A stretch of 64,000 nt of DNA from positions 372,001 to 436,000 of the forward strand of contig JACGCN010000024.1 in assembly GCA_014905825.1 (NCBI GenBank), written 5' to 3'. Within the stretch, counting starts at the first letter, position 1. Each line of letters begins with the position of its first letter. The notes below the pieces were generated by a model. That model made no database searches. It was not told the origin of the DNA and was given only the letters and a program-made list of their open reading frames with translations. Both the position numbers and the translations under genes were made by a program. Shown here piece by piece: positions 1-11,546 of the stretch. Source of the DNA: Lyophyllum atratum. Its lineage: Eukaryota > Basidiomycota > Agaricomycetes > Agaricales > Lyophyllaceae.

Positions 1-748
1 TGTTTTTGCCCGTGACACGAGCCCAAGACTGCCAATGTGTTGGTATTCATGGGCAAAGATGATGGCGTCAATTCTCTGGTCCTGGCCAGTCAGAAAACGT
101 GTGCAGAAGGATCGTATTGACGGCGGTGATGTAAGATCACACTGCTCGGCGTATATTTGCTCATTAGAGAATGTCGTCCGCAAGAGTGTTATTATGATGG
201 TGACTTCAGGCGAGTCAATTGGGTGGGGAGACAGCGCGATTATGTGGGCGCCTCGTTGAGCCAAGGATTGGAGAATTGTCAATCCGGTCGGTGTAAATCC
301 CCCCTAGCGAATATTTTCTGTGTTAATTTCTATTGTTTTCTACGACACCACATTGCGACGCACCGTTACCAGTATCTTCCTTGCGTGTAAGTCCCTTTCT
401 CGGTTGGTCCTCCGGCCCTGCGAAAAAGCACGAAGCACAACCACCGCGACGATGGCCGCCACTATGTGGACCACGTATTGGGTCGGGAAGAAGGTGGAGA
501 ACGCAGCGTCCGCGATTTTGAGAACCATTGGTATAGAATCGGGCTCTCTGATGCTCTCTGATGCTCTCAAACCAGGAAGTCCATGCCTTGGGCGGGCAAT
601 TGCACGATAAAGCAAGACGCCCTGGGTAACACCTTGACGACTCAAGCTGCTAAATATGCTCGTATTTGGCGTGACCGTCGTGATAACACAACTACAAACT
701 ACTCGTATGGTCCTCCTCGACTTGAACAACGACCATTCCGAATTCGCG
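1..748. other. no gene recognised
   Basis: I see no supported gene here. The last hundred bases or so, from about 630, are the 3' flank of the coiled-coil gene and are repeated almost identically near 5440, so they belong to the tandem duplication described below. Short open frames on both strands show no recognisable protein pattern. Confidence 0.5.
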
Positions 749-2360
749 TTAACTGTTCTCCTCCAATGCCGAGCAGAGAATGACCTTTGGCTTCAACATG
801 ACCGCCGTCTGTATTTCCTCTCCCACCTTGACTCGGCTGGTTAAACCCAGCTCCGTAGATCCAGCAACACGTTCACCAGCTTTATTTTTTCCGCCCACCC
901 TTCTCTCTTCTGCATAGGTGTCATCCATCTCTTCCGGATTAAAGATGACCCCAGAGCGGACAGCAAACGCGCCGATATCCATAGATGTAACTTGTTCTCC
1001 GATGGCTGTGCGAAGACGGAGCACCAGATTGTTGACCACCGACAGCCCTTCTTGAAAACTGTCCGGCAATGTAGTCTTTGTATCCTGCGGCGAATAGCCC
1101 GCGAGGATTAACACCTCGACGATGCTCGTAGCGAGCCACGCTAGACAGTGAGTAGCAGTGTCTGATTGTGTGGCATGACACTGGGTCATCGAGCGCCATC
1201 GCCCCGCAGCGGACTGTTTATCTGCGAAAACAAACGAGTAAGATATTTAGTACGCATGAAGAACAATCAGAAGGCTCACTTTTCCCTACAATCTTTGTGT
1301 AGACGACTCTCAAGACTTCATCGTTCTCTGTAATGGTCCAGGAGTTGACGATCGTTACGCAGCAACGGACAAGGCAGACCTGCAACGCGAATTGTACCAG
1401 AGTGGGATCGAAATCATGTTCAGCTTCGAAATCATGTTCAGCCTTGAGATCATGTCCAGCTTCAGACGTCTGGGAAAGCAACGCGTGCACTATATCCTCG
1501 CCTATCAGGGACCGCGCCTTCGATACTGCTTCCGGTGTTGGCGGCGGTCCATGTGTACGGTGCAACGAATCGGCCATGAGAGCCGCTCCTTGCAGAATTT
1601 CAGCATTTAGCGCATTTGCTATCGCGATGACCTCGGCTCCCGAGAGAGAATCCGCCTGATTGACGAACAGTCGTGCGCTATGCAACTCCGCTGCTTGCTC
1701 TTTCAGTTGGTGTTGGGCGAGTTCGTAGAGGCCATCGACACGCCGAAGCTGGTCTTTGACGACCTGGAGTTCTTGTTTCTGGCGTGCACAGTGGTTGGCA
1801 ACCTCCGCCTCCTTCCGACGAGCAGCGTCGAGATTGTGACGAAGATCCCCATTCTCCCTTCTTAGGTCATAAGCACCACTCGCCAGGGCTCTGCTCTCCC
1901 TTCTCTCGGAGTCAAGCTCTCCCCTAATTCTTTCTTTCTCCCTTTCCAACGTTTTGATCTTCAACCTCAGCTCATCATCTCGAGCATCGCGTGATCGCCT
2001 CGCCCGGTCTTTGTTGCCAGAATCATGACTTTCGCGGCCGTCCCGCCCTGCCGTTCCCTCTCGGAGTTGCGCACTGTCGGATTTCAGGGCACCGCCTGCT
2101 CTGTTATCGATCTTGGCGATGCCTTCGATTGATGATGAGCGGACGGGGTGATTTAGCGTCTGGTCTTCCTCGGTAGACGATGTTCCATCCAGGCGTATTG
2201 GCTGACCTTCCGACAAATCTTTACCCTCATCTCCATACCGCCCGCCATGATCCGCTTTGTCTCTATTTCCTTTTGTCTTTGCATCACTTTCTGCCACGGC
2301 TCCTGAGGAAGGACCCCATATAGACGATACTAACGATGGGATAGGTGGCCAGGCCCGCAT
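749..2360 (-). CDS. coiled-coil protein, copy 1 (unnamed agaric family)
   Basis: Two exons (2360..1280 and 1221..749) give about 517 residues. The intron has a GTGAGC donor and a CGCAG acceptor, and the phases agree. The first 150 residues are low-complexity and charged. A long heptad-rich coiled coil follows, and then a conserved C-terminal domain with a GST/GTTELGL-like strand and a LKPKV motif near the end. The same domain occurs in three other loci of this window. I chose the ATG at 2360 because the region upstream holds only a GTG-initiated extension. The gene is divergent from the Hsp70-like gene at 2702, with about 340 bp between starts. Near 1407-1465 an 18-bp unit is repeated about three times, adding acidic AEHDF/L residues absent from copy 2. 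I do not recognise a function. A scaffold or Hsp70 partner is only inference from the pairing. Confidence 0.75.
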
Positions 2361-2701
2361 TGGTGGTAGTAGTCCAAGAGACGAAACTGCGGAATGGCGA
2401 GACGCCTCAAGGTTTGATTTCACGACCACGTAGCCTCCGAACGTGTTTAACGCGTGTGTGATGTACAGTGCAAACGCCTGAGAACTGTCAGACCACACTA
2501 CCACACTTCGTGAGCATTGCTGTGGGCTCTACGCGTCTAGATCGCATCGAGGTTTGATTCCACAAACACTTACCTTTTCAACGCGGTTGACGCGTGTGTG
2601 ATAATAGGGCAAAGACAGAAAGGAGGTCGTTCTGGGCTCTCATAAGAAGGCGAACGCCAGGCTGCGGTGGAGTTCTAATTGTCCCTCTTACGTCTACCAC
2701 C
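2361..2701. promoter_or_regulatory. divergent promoter between coiled-coil 1 and Hsp70-like 1
   Basis: About 340 bp separate the two start codons, and the same spacer lies at 7123-7462 in the second unit. Both contain a near-repeated motif with GACGCGT(G/A)TGTGA just upstream of the Hsp70 start, and a CACACTACCACA block. I cannot assign a transcription factor. A heat-shock element was looked for but not clearly seen. Confidence 0.4.
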
Positions 2702-5193
2702 ATGCCTCCTCGTTCTCCATACGCTGGACCATATCGTAAACTCGTCCTGGCCTTCGACGTCGGGACAACATTCAGTGGAATATCTTACTGGTACGCTTTG
2801 AGATATCATCTGATGATCGGATCACCTGCTAAGGTCCAGCATAGTATTCTTGACCCAGGACAGATTCCCGAGATAAAGGGCGTAACAAGGCAAGTAATGG
2901 CCACCTACCTTCACATTTTCAACTAAATTGTCGTGTCACCAAGGTTTCCTGCGCAGGAACACGTCGGCGGCGACTCGAAGATCCCAAGTATCTTATATTA
3001 CGATCAAAATGGAGTCCCTCAAGCCATTGGCGCCGAAGCGCTCAAGGAAGGTCTCGAAGATATGATCGAAGAACAAGGATGGACCAAGGCGGAATGGCAA
3101 GTGCCTCCTCGATGACCTGTTCATTCATCCAACTCACACTTTCTACGCCTGTTATAGGTTCAAGCTTCACCTGCGGCCCACTTCCGATTCTTCCTCCAGC
3201 GTCACCGAGAAGATTCCACCGTTGCCTAGAAACAAAACCGTTCTAGATATCTTCACCGATTTCCTGAGTTACCTTTACACCTGTGCTCGGACCTATATCC
3301 AAGAGACACACGCCAGCGGAGCGGATCTCTGGGCCTCGTTCGAGAAGCGAATCGAGTTTGTCCTGACCCACCCCAATGGTTGGGAAGGTGCACAGCAGGC
3401 ACATATGCGTAATGCCGCAGTTCGTGCCGGCATGATACCTGACACGAAGGAAGGTCGTTCGCGTGTTCACTTCGTGACGGAGGGGGAAGCGAGTCTCCAC
3501 TTTTGTATTCAGAGTGGGTTGACGACGGAGGCCATGAAGGTAAGTGTCTCACGCAATATACCCTCAACGCTGCTGATTCGAGTCTTTAGAATGGTGAAGG
3601 CGTCTTGATCGTCGACGCTGGCGGAGGAACCATCGACATCAGTGGTTACGGTCAAGCGTCGGCTGACACTGAGTTATCCTTCCAAGAAATTGCCCCGCCC
3701 CAATGTCGGTCATATCTAATTGAGCTAGGATCACCTTGCTGAAATATACTCTTAGGTTACTTCCATGGATCTATTTTCGTGACCAACCATGCTCGCACCT
3801 TCCTTGAGGGTACATATAATTCTCCACCCTAAGTTTCTGTCTTCTTAGTGCGCTGTTTCCTTTAGAACTGCTCGGAGACTCCAAATTCGCCGATGATGTA
3901 GAGCATATCACGCGTTGCTTTGACAAGACCACGAAGCTTAGGTTCAGAAGCAGCGCTGAGCCCCAGTTCATCAAATTCGGGAGCGCTCGTGACAAAGACC
4001 TTGCACTAGGCATTCGTTCGGGCCAGCTCAAACTTAAAGGGTAGGTATGTCGTTGCTAGCAAAGCGACATCTTTATTGATACGTCTTTTACAGCACGGAT
4101 GTCGCTGCGTTCTTCGAACCTTCGATAAGTTGTATCGTAAAGTGCATCCTCGAACAGCGTAAAGTTGCATCAAAACCAATCTCGGTAAGAATCAATTTTG
4201 ATAAGTGGCTATGTCAGCTGAGGCATCCAATAGTCCATCTTCTTGGTCGGAGGCTTCGCTGCAAGTACTTGGCTTTTTACCCAGCTCAAAGATTCTTTGG
4301 AGCCTATGGGTATCAACTTCTGTCGCCCAGATAGCCATGTGTGAGCATAGTACCGTCGCATAGGGATATTCGCTTGCTCGCACAGTGCACTAACCTCAGC
4401 GCCATCTAGGAACAAAGCGGTCGCAGATGGAGGGGTCTCTTTCTACATTGATCATTATGTGACAGCTCGGGTCGCAAAGCATGCTTATGGGATTCAGATT
4501 AGCACGGAATATGATCCTGCCGATGCCCAACATAGGCTGCGATCTTCGTCTATCTGGCGAGATGCTAGTGGGATCAATCGTATCCCTCGTGCTTTCAGCA
4601 CCATCCTACCCAAGGTACTGATCGAAATGATTCTATTATCAGGCGTATCTTGTCATTGATCATTGTTATTCATGACCTAGAACGCGCAAGTCTCCGAGGC
4701 AACCGAATTTCGACAAAACTATCTTATTTCAAGTAAATCTCATGCCGGCCTTCCTGGTCGGATCGAGTACGACATCTTATGCTATCGAGGACTTTTGCAG
4801 GAGCCTAAGTGGACCGACGAGGATGCGGGTAAGTGGTTATGTTTCTATTTCCTACGGACTCCATTCAGCTGTGGAACAGCGATGTACTACCCACTTTGCA
4901 CTGTGATTGCGGATACCCAGCGGTTCAAGAGTACTCTGGGGACTCCCATGCTAGCCCGAGATCACAGCTGGTACTATTGCATGGTTTTTGAAGTTTTGCT
5001 GAACTTCGGCCTCACGGAACTAACGGCGCAGCTTTGCTGGAAGGAGAACGTCAGTTTGCATCTCCTATTGTTGTATGTTTGCTAACAATCGGTCTTACAG
5101 GGTGAAGAGAAACGGTGAGCTTGAATTGTTTATCATCGACGACATACTTACCTTACATGGCGCAGTTCTGCAGCTGAACTTGTATACGACTGA
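2702..5193 (+). CDS. Hsp70-like ATPase (HSPA12 type), copy 1
   Basis: This is a multi-exon gene of about 590 residues. The N terminus has the actin/Hsp70 phosphate-1 loop (AFDVGTTFSGISY), the middle has the phosphate-2 motif (VDAGGGTIDISGYG), and later comes the adenosine-binding-like FLVGGFAAS. These order as in a two-lobed Hsp70 nucleotide-binding domain. There is no canonical substrate-binding domain or EEVD tail, as is usual for the HSPA12-like proteins expanded in mushrooms. It is probably a cytosolic ATP-dependent chaperone-like switch; its clients are unknown. The ATG at 2702 follows CCACC. Two introns use GC donors (AAG|GCAAGT and TG|GCAAGT). The last exon ends SAAELVYD before TGA. 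The neighbour is the divergent coiled-coil gene, duplicated together with it. Confidence 0.88.
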
Positions 5194-5533
5194 AATGTCG
5201 CGCTCAATGCAGCGGCGTAATTAGGGGCAGCATCACCTTGTACGACTCAGGATGCTTGTAGGCTGCGTCATTGAGGAGTGTTGGGACTTGCGACGTGTAG
5301 ACCACGAAGGCTGTAATCCATTCAACTCTGCGAATATATCACTGTTATGTCGAGTTTTCGTGCTTTCTGCCAAGTCCCGACTAGGGCCACGCACGCAACA
5401 CACACGTATTGGCTGTGCTGTTCACAGACACCTTTACAGATAATTGCCAAATATGCTCGTATTTCGCATGATTATCGTGATAAAGCAACTACAAATTATG
5501 GACCTCTGGACTCGAACGACGACCAGGGCGAAC
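5194..5533. other. spacer between the duplicated units
   Basis: About 340 bp between the 3' ends of Hsp70-like copy 1 and coiled-coil copy 2. No gene is seen. The junction of the tandem duplication lies around 5430-5450, where sequence matching the 3' flank of coiled-coil copy 1 begins. Confidence 0.5.
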
Positions 5534-7122
5534 TCACTCTAGCTTGTCCTCTTTCAAGGCCGAGCAGAGGACAACCTTCGGCTTTAATAAGATCGTCACC
5601 TGTGTCCCCTCTGCCACCTTGACTCGGCTGGTCAGACCCAGCTCCGTTGATCCAGCGACCCGTTCAGCAGCTGCATCCTTTCCGCCCGCCCTTCGCTCTT
5701 CTGCGTATGTGTCGTCCATGTCGTCTGGATTGAAGTCGCACCCAGAGTCAAAAGCAACGGGAATGATATCCTGAGATGTAACTTGTTCTCCAATGGCCGT
5801 GCGAAGACGGAAGGCCAGATTGTTGATCATCGACAGGCCTTCTTGAAAACTGTCCGGCAAATTAGTCTTTGTGTCCTGTGGCGCACAGCCCGCGAGAATC
5901 AGAATGTCGACGATGCTCGCAGTGAGCCATCTTAGCCAGCGTCTAACACTCTTTGGGTGTGTGGCATGAGACTTGGTCATTGAGCGCCATCGCCCCGCAG
6001 CAGACTGTTTATCTGCGAGAACCAATGAATCACATATTGAGAACGCCTTATGGACGACCGAGGCTCACCTTTCATCAGAATTGTTGCGTAGACAGCTTTC
6101 AGGACTCTATCGTCCGCTGCCGCAGTGGTCCAGCAGTCAATGATGTCTACGCAGCATTTGACAAGGCAGACCTGCAATGCCAATTGTACCAGAGTAGGAT
6201 CGAAATCAAGTTCAGCTTCAGACGTCTGGGAAAGTAACGCGTGCACTATATCCTCGCCTATCACGTCCCGCGCCCTCGTCACTACTTCCGATGTCGGCGC
6301 CGGTTCATGTGTACGGTGCAACGAATCGGCCATGAGTGCTGCTCCTTGCAGGATTTCAGCATTTAGTGCATTCGCCATTGCGATGACCTCGGCTCCCGAG
6401 AGAGAATCCGCCTGATTGATGAATAGCTGTGCGCTATGCAATTCCGCTGCTTTCTCTTCCAGTTGGTGTTGGGCGAGTTCGTAGAGGGCAGCAACACGCC
6501 GAAATTCGTCTTTGACGCTGTGGAGCTCTTCTGCTTGGTGTGCGTAGTGGTTGGAAGCCTCCTTTTCCCTCTGATGAGCGGCGTCGATAAAGTGATGAAG
6601 ATCCGCCTTCTGCTTTAGTAGGTCAGAAACATTACTCGCCAGGTCTCTCCTCTCCCTTCTCTCGGAAGAGAGCTTCTCCCTAATAGTTTCGTTCTCTCTT
6701 TCCAACGTCTTGATTTTCATCCTTAGCTCATCTGATAGGGCTGGAGCTTCGCGTGATCGCCTCGCCCGGTCCTGGCTGCCAGAATCACGACTTTCACGTC
6801 TGTCTCGAGCGGCCGTCCCTGTTCCCCCTTGGGCATTGACGGGTCTCGGCGCAGCACTTGTTCTGTTATCGATGTTGACGATGCTATCTATCGATGATGA
6901 CTGGACCGGATGGTTTACTACGTCTTCTTGCTCAGTAGGCGATATTCCATGCAGGCATATTGGCTAACCTTCCGAGCAATCTTGAGCCTCACCGCCACGC
7001 CGTCCGCCATGATCCGCGTTGTCTCTGTATTCCTCTGCTTTTGCATCACTTTCTGTCATGGCTCCCGAGAAAGAACCCAATATAGACGAGAGCGACGCTT
7101 TAGATAGTGGCCAGGCCGGCAT
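5534..7122 (-). pseudogene. coiled-coil protein, copy 2, with in-frame stop
   Basis: This is the paralogue of the gene at 749-2360. Exon 1 runs from an ATG at 7122 to about 6069, and exon 2 runs 6012..5534. The coiled coil and the C-terminal domain (ending in LKPKV) are intact. Aligned with copy 1, the codon after GluGly near residue 53 is TAG at 6964-6966 where copy 1 has CAG (Gln), so the full-length product would be truncated. The remaining frame is open, so a shorter protein starting downstream, for example at the Met near 6720, could still be made. Copy 2 also lacks the 18-bp acidic repeats of copy 1. It is divergent from the Hsp70-like gene at 7463. Whether it is dead or simply re-started cannot be told from sequence alone. 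Confidence 0.65.
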
Positions 7123-7462
7123 TGGTGGTAGCAGTCAAAGAGACACGAGAAGTGCATCAATTAAATTCGGTGCAGTATGCGAAACGCGATCACGTGACCA
7201 CATATAGATGCCCGGCCCCAAGCCTCGTGTCGAACTCGTTGGGCACTGTCAGACCACACTACCACAGTTCGTGAGCATTGCTGTAGGCTCTACGCGTCTA
7301 GATTGCATCAAGGTCTGATTCCACAACCACTTGCCTTTTCAACGCGTTTGACGCGTATGTGACTATCGGGCAAAGAAGCAAAGGAAGTCGTTCTGGGCTC
7401 TCGTAAAAAGGCGAACACCAGGCTGCGGTGGAGTTTGAATTGTCTCTCTTACATCTACCATC

Positions 7463-9941
7463 ATGCCTACTCGTTCTCCATACACTGGACCATATCGTAA
7501 GCTCGTCCTGGCCTTTGACGTCGGGACAACATTCAGTGGGATATCCTACTGGTACGCTTTGAGATTATATCTGATGATCGTATGACCTTTACAAGTCCTA
7601 CATAGTATTCTCGACCCAGGTCAGATTCCCGAAATAAAGGGCGTAACAAGGCAAGTTACGGCCACTTCTCTTCCACATTTCCAATTGAACTATCGTTCGA
7701 CCAAGGTTTCCTGCGCAGGAACATGTCGGCGGCGACTCGAAGATCCCAAGTATCATATACTACGATCAAAATGGAGTCACGCAGGCCGTCGGCGCCGAAG
7801 CACTTAAGGAAGGTCTTGAAGATAGGATCGAAGAAGAAGGCTGGACCAAGGCGGAATGGCAAGTGCCTCTTCGCTGGCCTGTTCTTCCAATCAATTTACG
7901 CTTTTTACGTGTCTTATAGGTTCAAGCTTCATCTACGGCCCACTTCCAATTCCTCGTCCAGTGTCACCCAAAAGATACCACCGTTGCCCAAGCACAAAAC
8001 CGTTCTGGATATCTTCGCCGACTTCCTGAATTACCTCTTCACTTGTGCTCGAACCTATATCCAAGAGACGCATGCCAACGGAGCGGATCTCTGGGCATCG
8101 TTCGAGAAGCAAATCGAGTTCGTCCTGACCCACCCCAATGGCTGGGAAGGTGCACAGCAGGCACAGATGCGTAATGCCGCAGTACGTGCTGGCATGATAC
8201 CGGACACTAAAAGAGGTCGCTCGCGTGTTCACTTTGTGACGGAGGGGGAAGCGAGTCTCCATTTTTGTATTCAGAGTGGGCTGACGACGGAGGCCATGAA
8301 GGTAGGTGTCCCGCTTAACGTACCCTTAACGCTGCTGATTCGAGCCTATAGAACGGTGAAGGCGTCTTGATCATAGACGCTGGAGGAGGAACCATCGACA
8401 TCAGTGGTTATGGTCAAGCTTCGGCTGACAAGTTATCCTTCCAAGAAATTGCCCCACCCCAATGTTAGTCATATCCAATTAAAGTAGGACTGCCTTGCTG
8501 AGGTGCACTCTTAGGTCATTTCCAGGGATCTATCTTCGTGACCAATCATGCTCGCACCTTTCTTGAGGGTACATATAATCCTCCACCCTAAGTTTCTGTC
8601 CACTTAGCGCGCTGTTCCCTTTAGAACTGCTTGGAGACTCCAAATTCGCCGATGACGTAGATCATATCACGCGTTGCTTTGACAAGACCACGAAGCTTAG
8701 GTTCAGAAACAGTGCTGAGCCCCAGTTCATCAAATTCGGGAGCGCTCGTGACAAAGACCTTGCACTCGGCATTCGTTCAGGCCAACTCAAACTTAAAGGG
8801 TCGGTATGCCGTTGCTCGCAAAGCGACATCTTTGTTGATACATTTTCTACAGCACGGATGTCTCAACGTTTTTCGAGCCCTCAATAAGCTGCATCATAAA
8901 GTGTGTACTTGCGCAGCGTAAAATTGCTTCAAAGAATATATCAGTAAGCATATTCATTAACTCGGAGCAGCACATCAACTGGTGTTGTAAAATAGTCTAT
9001 CTTCCTGGTGGGCGGCTTCGCTGCGAGTGACTGGCTGTTTACGCAGCTCAAGGATTCATTAGAACCCATGGGTATCAACTTCTGTCGTCCGGATAGTCAT
9101 GTGTGAGCACATCACCACTCGCAACGCTATCAGCCGATCCGCTACTGAATCTCCGCCTAGCAACAAAGCTGTTGCAGACGGAGGAGTTTCCTTCTACGTT
9201 GATCATCTCGTGACAGCCCGCGTTGCAAAACATGCATACGGGATAGATGTCAACGCGGAATATGACCCTATCAATGCCGAACACATACGTCGATATTCCT
9301 CCGTTTGGCGAGCTGCCGATGGGATCGATCTTGTCCCATCGTCTTTCAGTATCATCCTGCCCAAGGTATGGTAATTTGCATATCTCTCTAGCCGCATGCG
9401 CTTTATCTTGCTGTCTAGGACACGCAAGTCTCAGAAGCAACCGAATTCCGGCAAAGCTACCTGAGCTCTGGCAAGACTCATGATAGCCTTCCTGACCGGG
9501 TTGCTGCCGATATCTTATGTTACCGAGGACCTTCGGCACGTCCTCGATGGACTGACGAGGATAAGGGTACGCCACTACAACTTCTGATCCAGCTATGAAC
9601 TCTATACACGTGTGCAACAGATATGTACTCTACGCTTTGCACTGTGGTGGCAGATACCAGACGGTTCAAGAGCATCCTCAGGACTCCTATGCGAGGTCGG
9701 GATTCTACGTTATACTACCGCATGGAGTACGACGTCATCTTAAACTTCGGACTCACGGAATTGACAGCACAACTTTGCTGGGAGGAGCAGGTACGTCGCT
9801 TGTTTTGCAGCTGTGATGTCGCCGTTCACAATCAACCTCATTTGGCAGGGTAAAGAGAAACGGTATGCTTGGACTCTTGGCCACTAACGACATACTTATT
9901 CTACGTGACACAGGTCCCCAGCTGAAATTGTTTACGACTAA
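7463..9941 (+). CDS. Hsp70-like ATPase (HSPA12 type), copy 2
   Basis: It has the same exon plan as copy 1. The phosphate-1 loop reads AFDVGTTFSGISY, and phosphate 2 (DAGGGTIDISGYGQ) follows the exon junction near 8352. The FLVGGFAAS motif lies near 9002-9030. The last exon reads SPAEIVYD before TAA. The GC-donor introns of copy 1 are kept at both positions (GTAACAAG|GCAAGT and GAATG|GCAAGT). I found no frameshift in the exons I followed, so it seems functional. The predicted role is a cytosolic Hsp70-family ATPase without the standard peptide-binding domain. It shares a divergent promoter with the damaged coiled-coil copy 2. Confidence 0.86.
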
Positions 9942-10575
9942 CATGACGAGTGATACAGTGGCGTGTGTAGAGCTGAGGTGGCAACAGTTGGAAGGTGTGG
10001 CGCCTGGGCGTTTAGGCTTAACTTAGTCGCATGAATGCCAACGTGCGAAGTCCCACGATGGCCGTAATCTAGTATAGTGATCTATATAGCTCGTTCAAGG
10101 GTATCTACTTAGGAGGGAGAGCCTGTCAGTACAAACTGCATATCTCATGCATGGGCTTGACGCGTGGTGGTCTTGCCGCTTCAATTTCGAATTTGGGATC
10201 ACGCTTGAAGTTTGAATTTCTGAACGCTGCCGCGCGTCTCTCAATCCAACCCTGCGACGATGCGTAAGCTCATAACTTACCACCCACCGTATTTGCCTTA
10301 TTTCATCAATTTGTCCCCTGGCACGCGGCAACGGATCGATCTTATGAACGCGGAACACTAGTCGTCGCGCGCCACTGGCAGGCTGCTGAGTACTGATCGA
10401 AGCACAATTTTCGGGTTCAAAATGATATTCTGGTAGAACTTATGAAGCGCAGGCTCATGTGCGAATCGCTATTGGTGTAATGAGCACATCCTCGGGGGAA
10501 TCCATAGCAGATTATGGAACAAATTTCGTAAAACTACAACACATGGGTAAAACGTAAAATCAGGTCCTTCTATGG
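9942..10575. other. intergenic, nothing recognised
   Basis: About 630 bp between convergent genes. Neither strand shows a supported coding signal, tRNA or repeat. Confidence 0.5.
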
Positions 10576-11546
10576 TTACAAGCAGAAGGTGATGACGAGG
10601 TTGACCTAGCGATCACGCTAGTCAGTGCGTCAGTTGAAAAGTAAAGTCATAGGACTCACGTCGTTGGCCTGGCACGCAACCTGGACGTATGTGTCGCTGG
10701 GCTGGTGGAACGCGGTCGGACAGTTGGCGTTGTTGCCTGCGCCGATGGTGGACCCAGCTGAGTGAGCACATATACAGGGATGAAGGATTAAAGAGAGCTT
10801 ACAGTCAGCGCCGGCGCCATCGCATCCATTGTAGTACCTGTGGAGCACGAGATACAAAGGTCAATGTTAGCCTGTGACAGTGTATCGTAGCCCTCAGGAA
10901 CAAGTGACGCACCCGAATCCGCTTGTCACGGAGAAAGAATGACTGGATAGAGAGGTGGAATGCATCAGCGTCGATATTTTATACTCAGAGAAAACTTGTG
11001 CACGCACGGTGCGATGAGGGAGATGTCCGTGCTGGACCCCCCACCGGCGGTTGTTGGGTTTTTTAAAGTGGTTTCGATAAGTGTGCAACGGTCGCCATTG
11101 AAGCCGCAGTTTCCTAATTCACAGGAAAATCAAATAAACACTAATGGGGACGTGGAAGTTCTTGCTCCTCACCAGTTTGGAGATACCTTGAGGATGGTAT
11201 ACTAGTCAGTGGCTGAGACCTATTAATATCTGGAGAAATGGAAATACGCGATGGCTCCGTTCAGAGGACCGTTTGAGACGTAATCACCGCCCGTGGAGAG
11301 GACGTTTGGGCCTTGAATAAGCCTGGGCTACGGAAGGAAAAGGACGTGGCTTCGGTAAGTGAACTATACGGATATCTTTGGATTTGCCTACGGTTCCGAA
11401 GCCACATCTGTCAAAGAATAAAGTGAGTACTATATCTACTAGGGGGTTCAGTGATGGGCTCGCCTGTTGTCGAAGTGGACGACGTGGCGCTCAGCTTGCA
11501 CGCTGACAGCAACGGCCAAGATGGTAGCGAAGAAGGCTTTGAACAT
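10576..11546 (-). CDS. secreted thaumatin-like 'glycopeptide' protein
   Basis: I assembled nine small exons (11546..11464, 11407..11392, 11327..11248, 11186..11173, 11113..11008, 10942..10913, 10837..10803, 10757..10660, 10605..10576). All phases agree, and the sum encodes about 164 residues. The N terminus is a signal peptide (MFKAFFATILAVAVSVQA). The mature part carries RCGFGTPRL, a NCGFNGDRCTLIET block, STDISLIAPHSFSVTSGFGY and a late ANCPTAFH, ending NLVITFCL. This matches the Cys-rich, thaumatin-related 'glycopeptide' family of Agaricomycetes as I remember it. Its role is extracellular and biochemically unclear. The first intron uses a GC donor (AACAG|GCGAGC). Two exons are only 14-16 nt, which is why simple ORF scanning misses the gene. 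Confidence 0.85.

Larger units (their letters stand above)
630..9941. repeat. tandem duplication of a coiled-coil/Hsp70 gene pair
   Basis: The segment starting near 630 recurs from about 5440 with an offset of roughly 4.76-4.80 kb. Each unit contains a minus-strand coiled-coil gene, a shared divergent promoter and a plus-strand Hsp70-like gene. Exon order, intron positions, the intergenic sequence and even unusual GC splice donors are conserved between units. The copies have since diverged by substitutions, small indels and one nonsense change in the second coiled-coil gene. Confidence 0.9.

Noticed and set aside
333..729. Overlapping open frames at the window start
   Set aside because: Several frames overlap on both strands with no family pattern; likely random.
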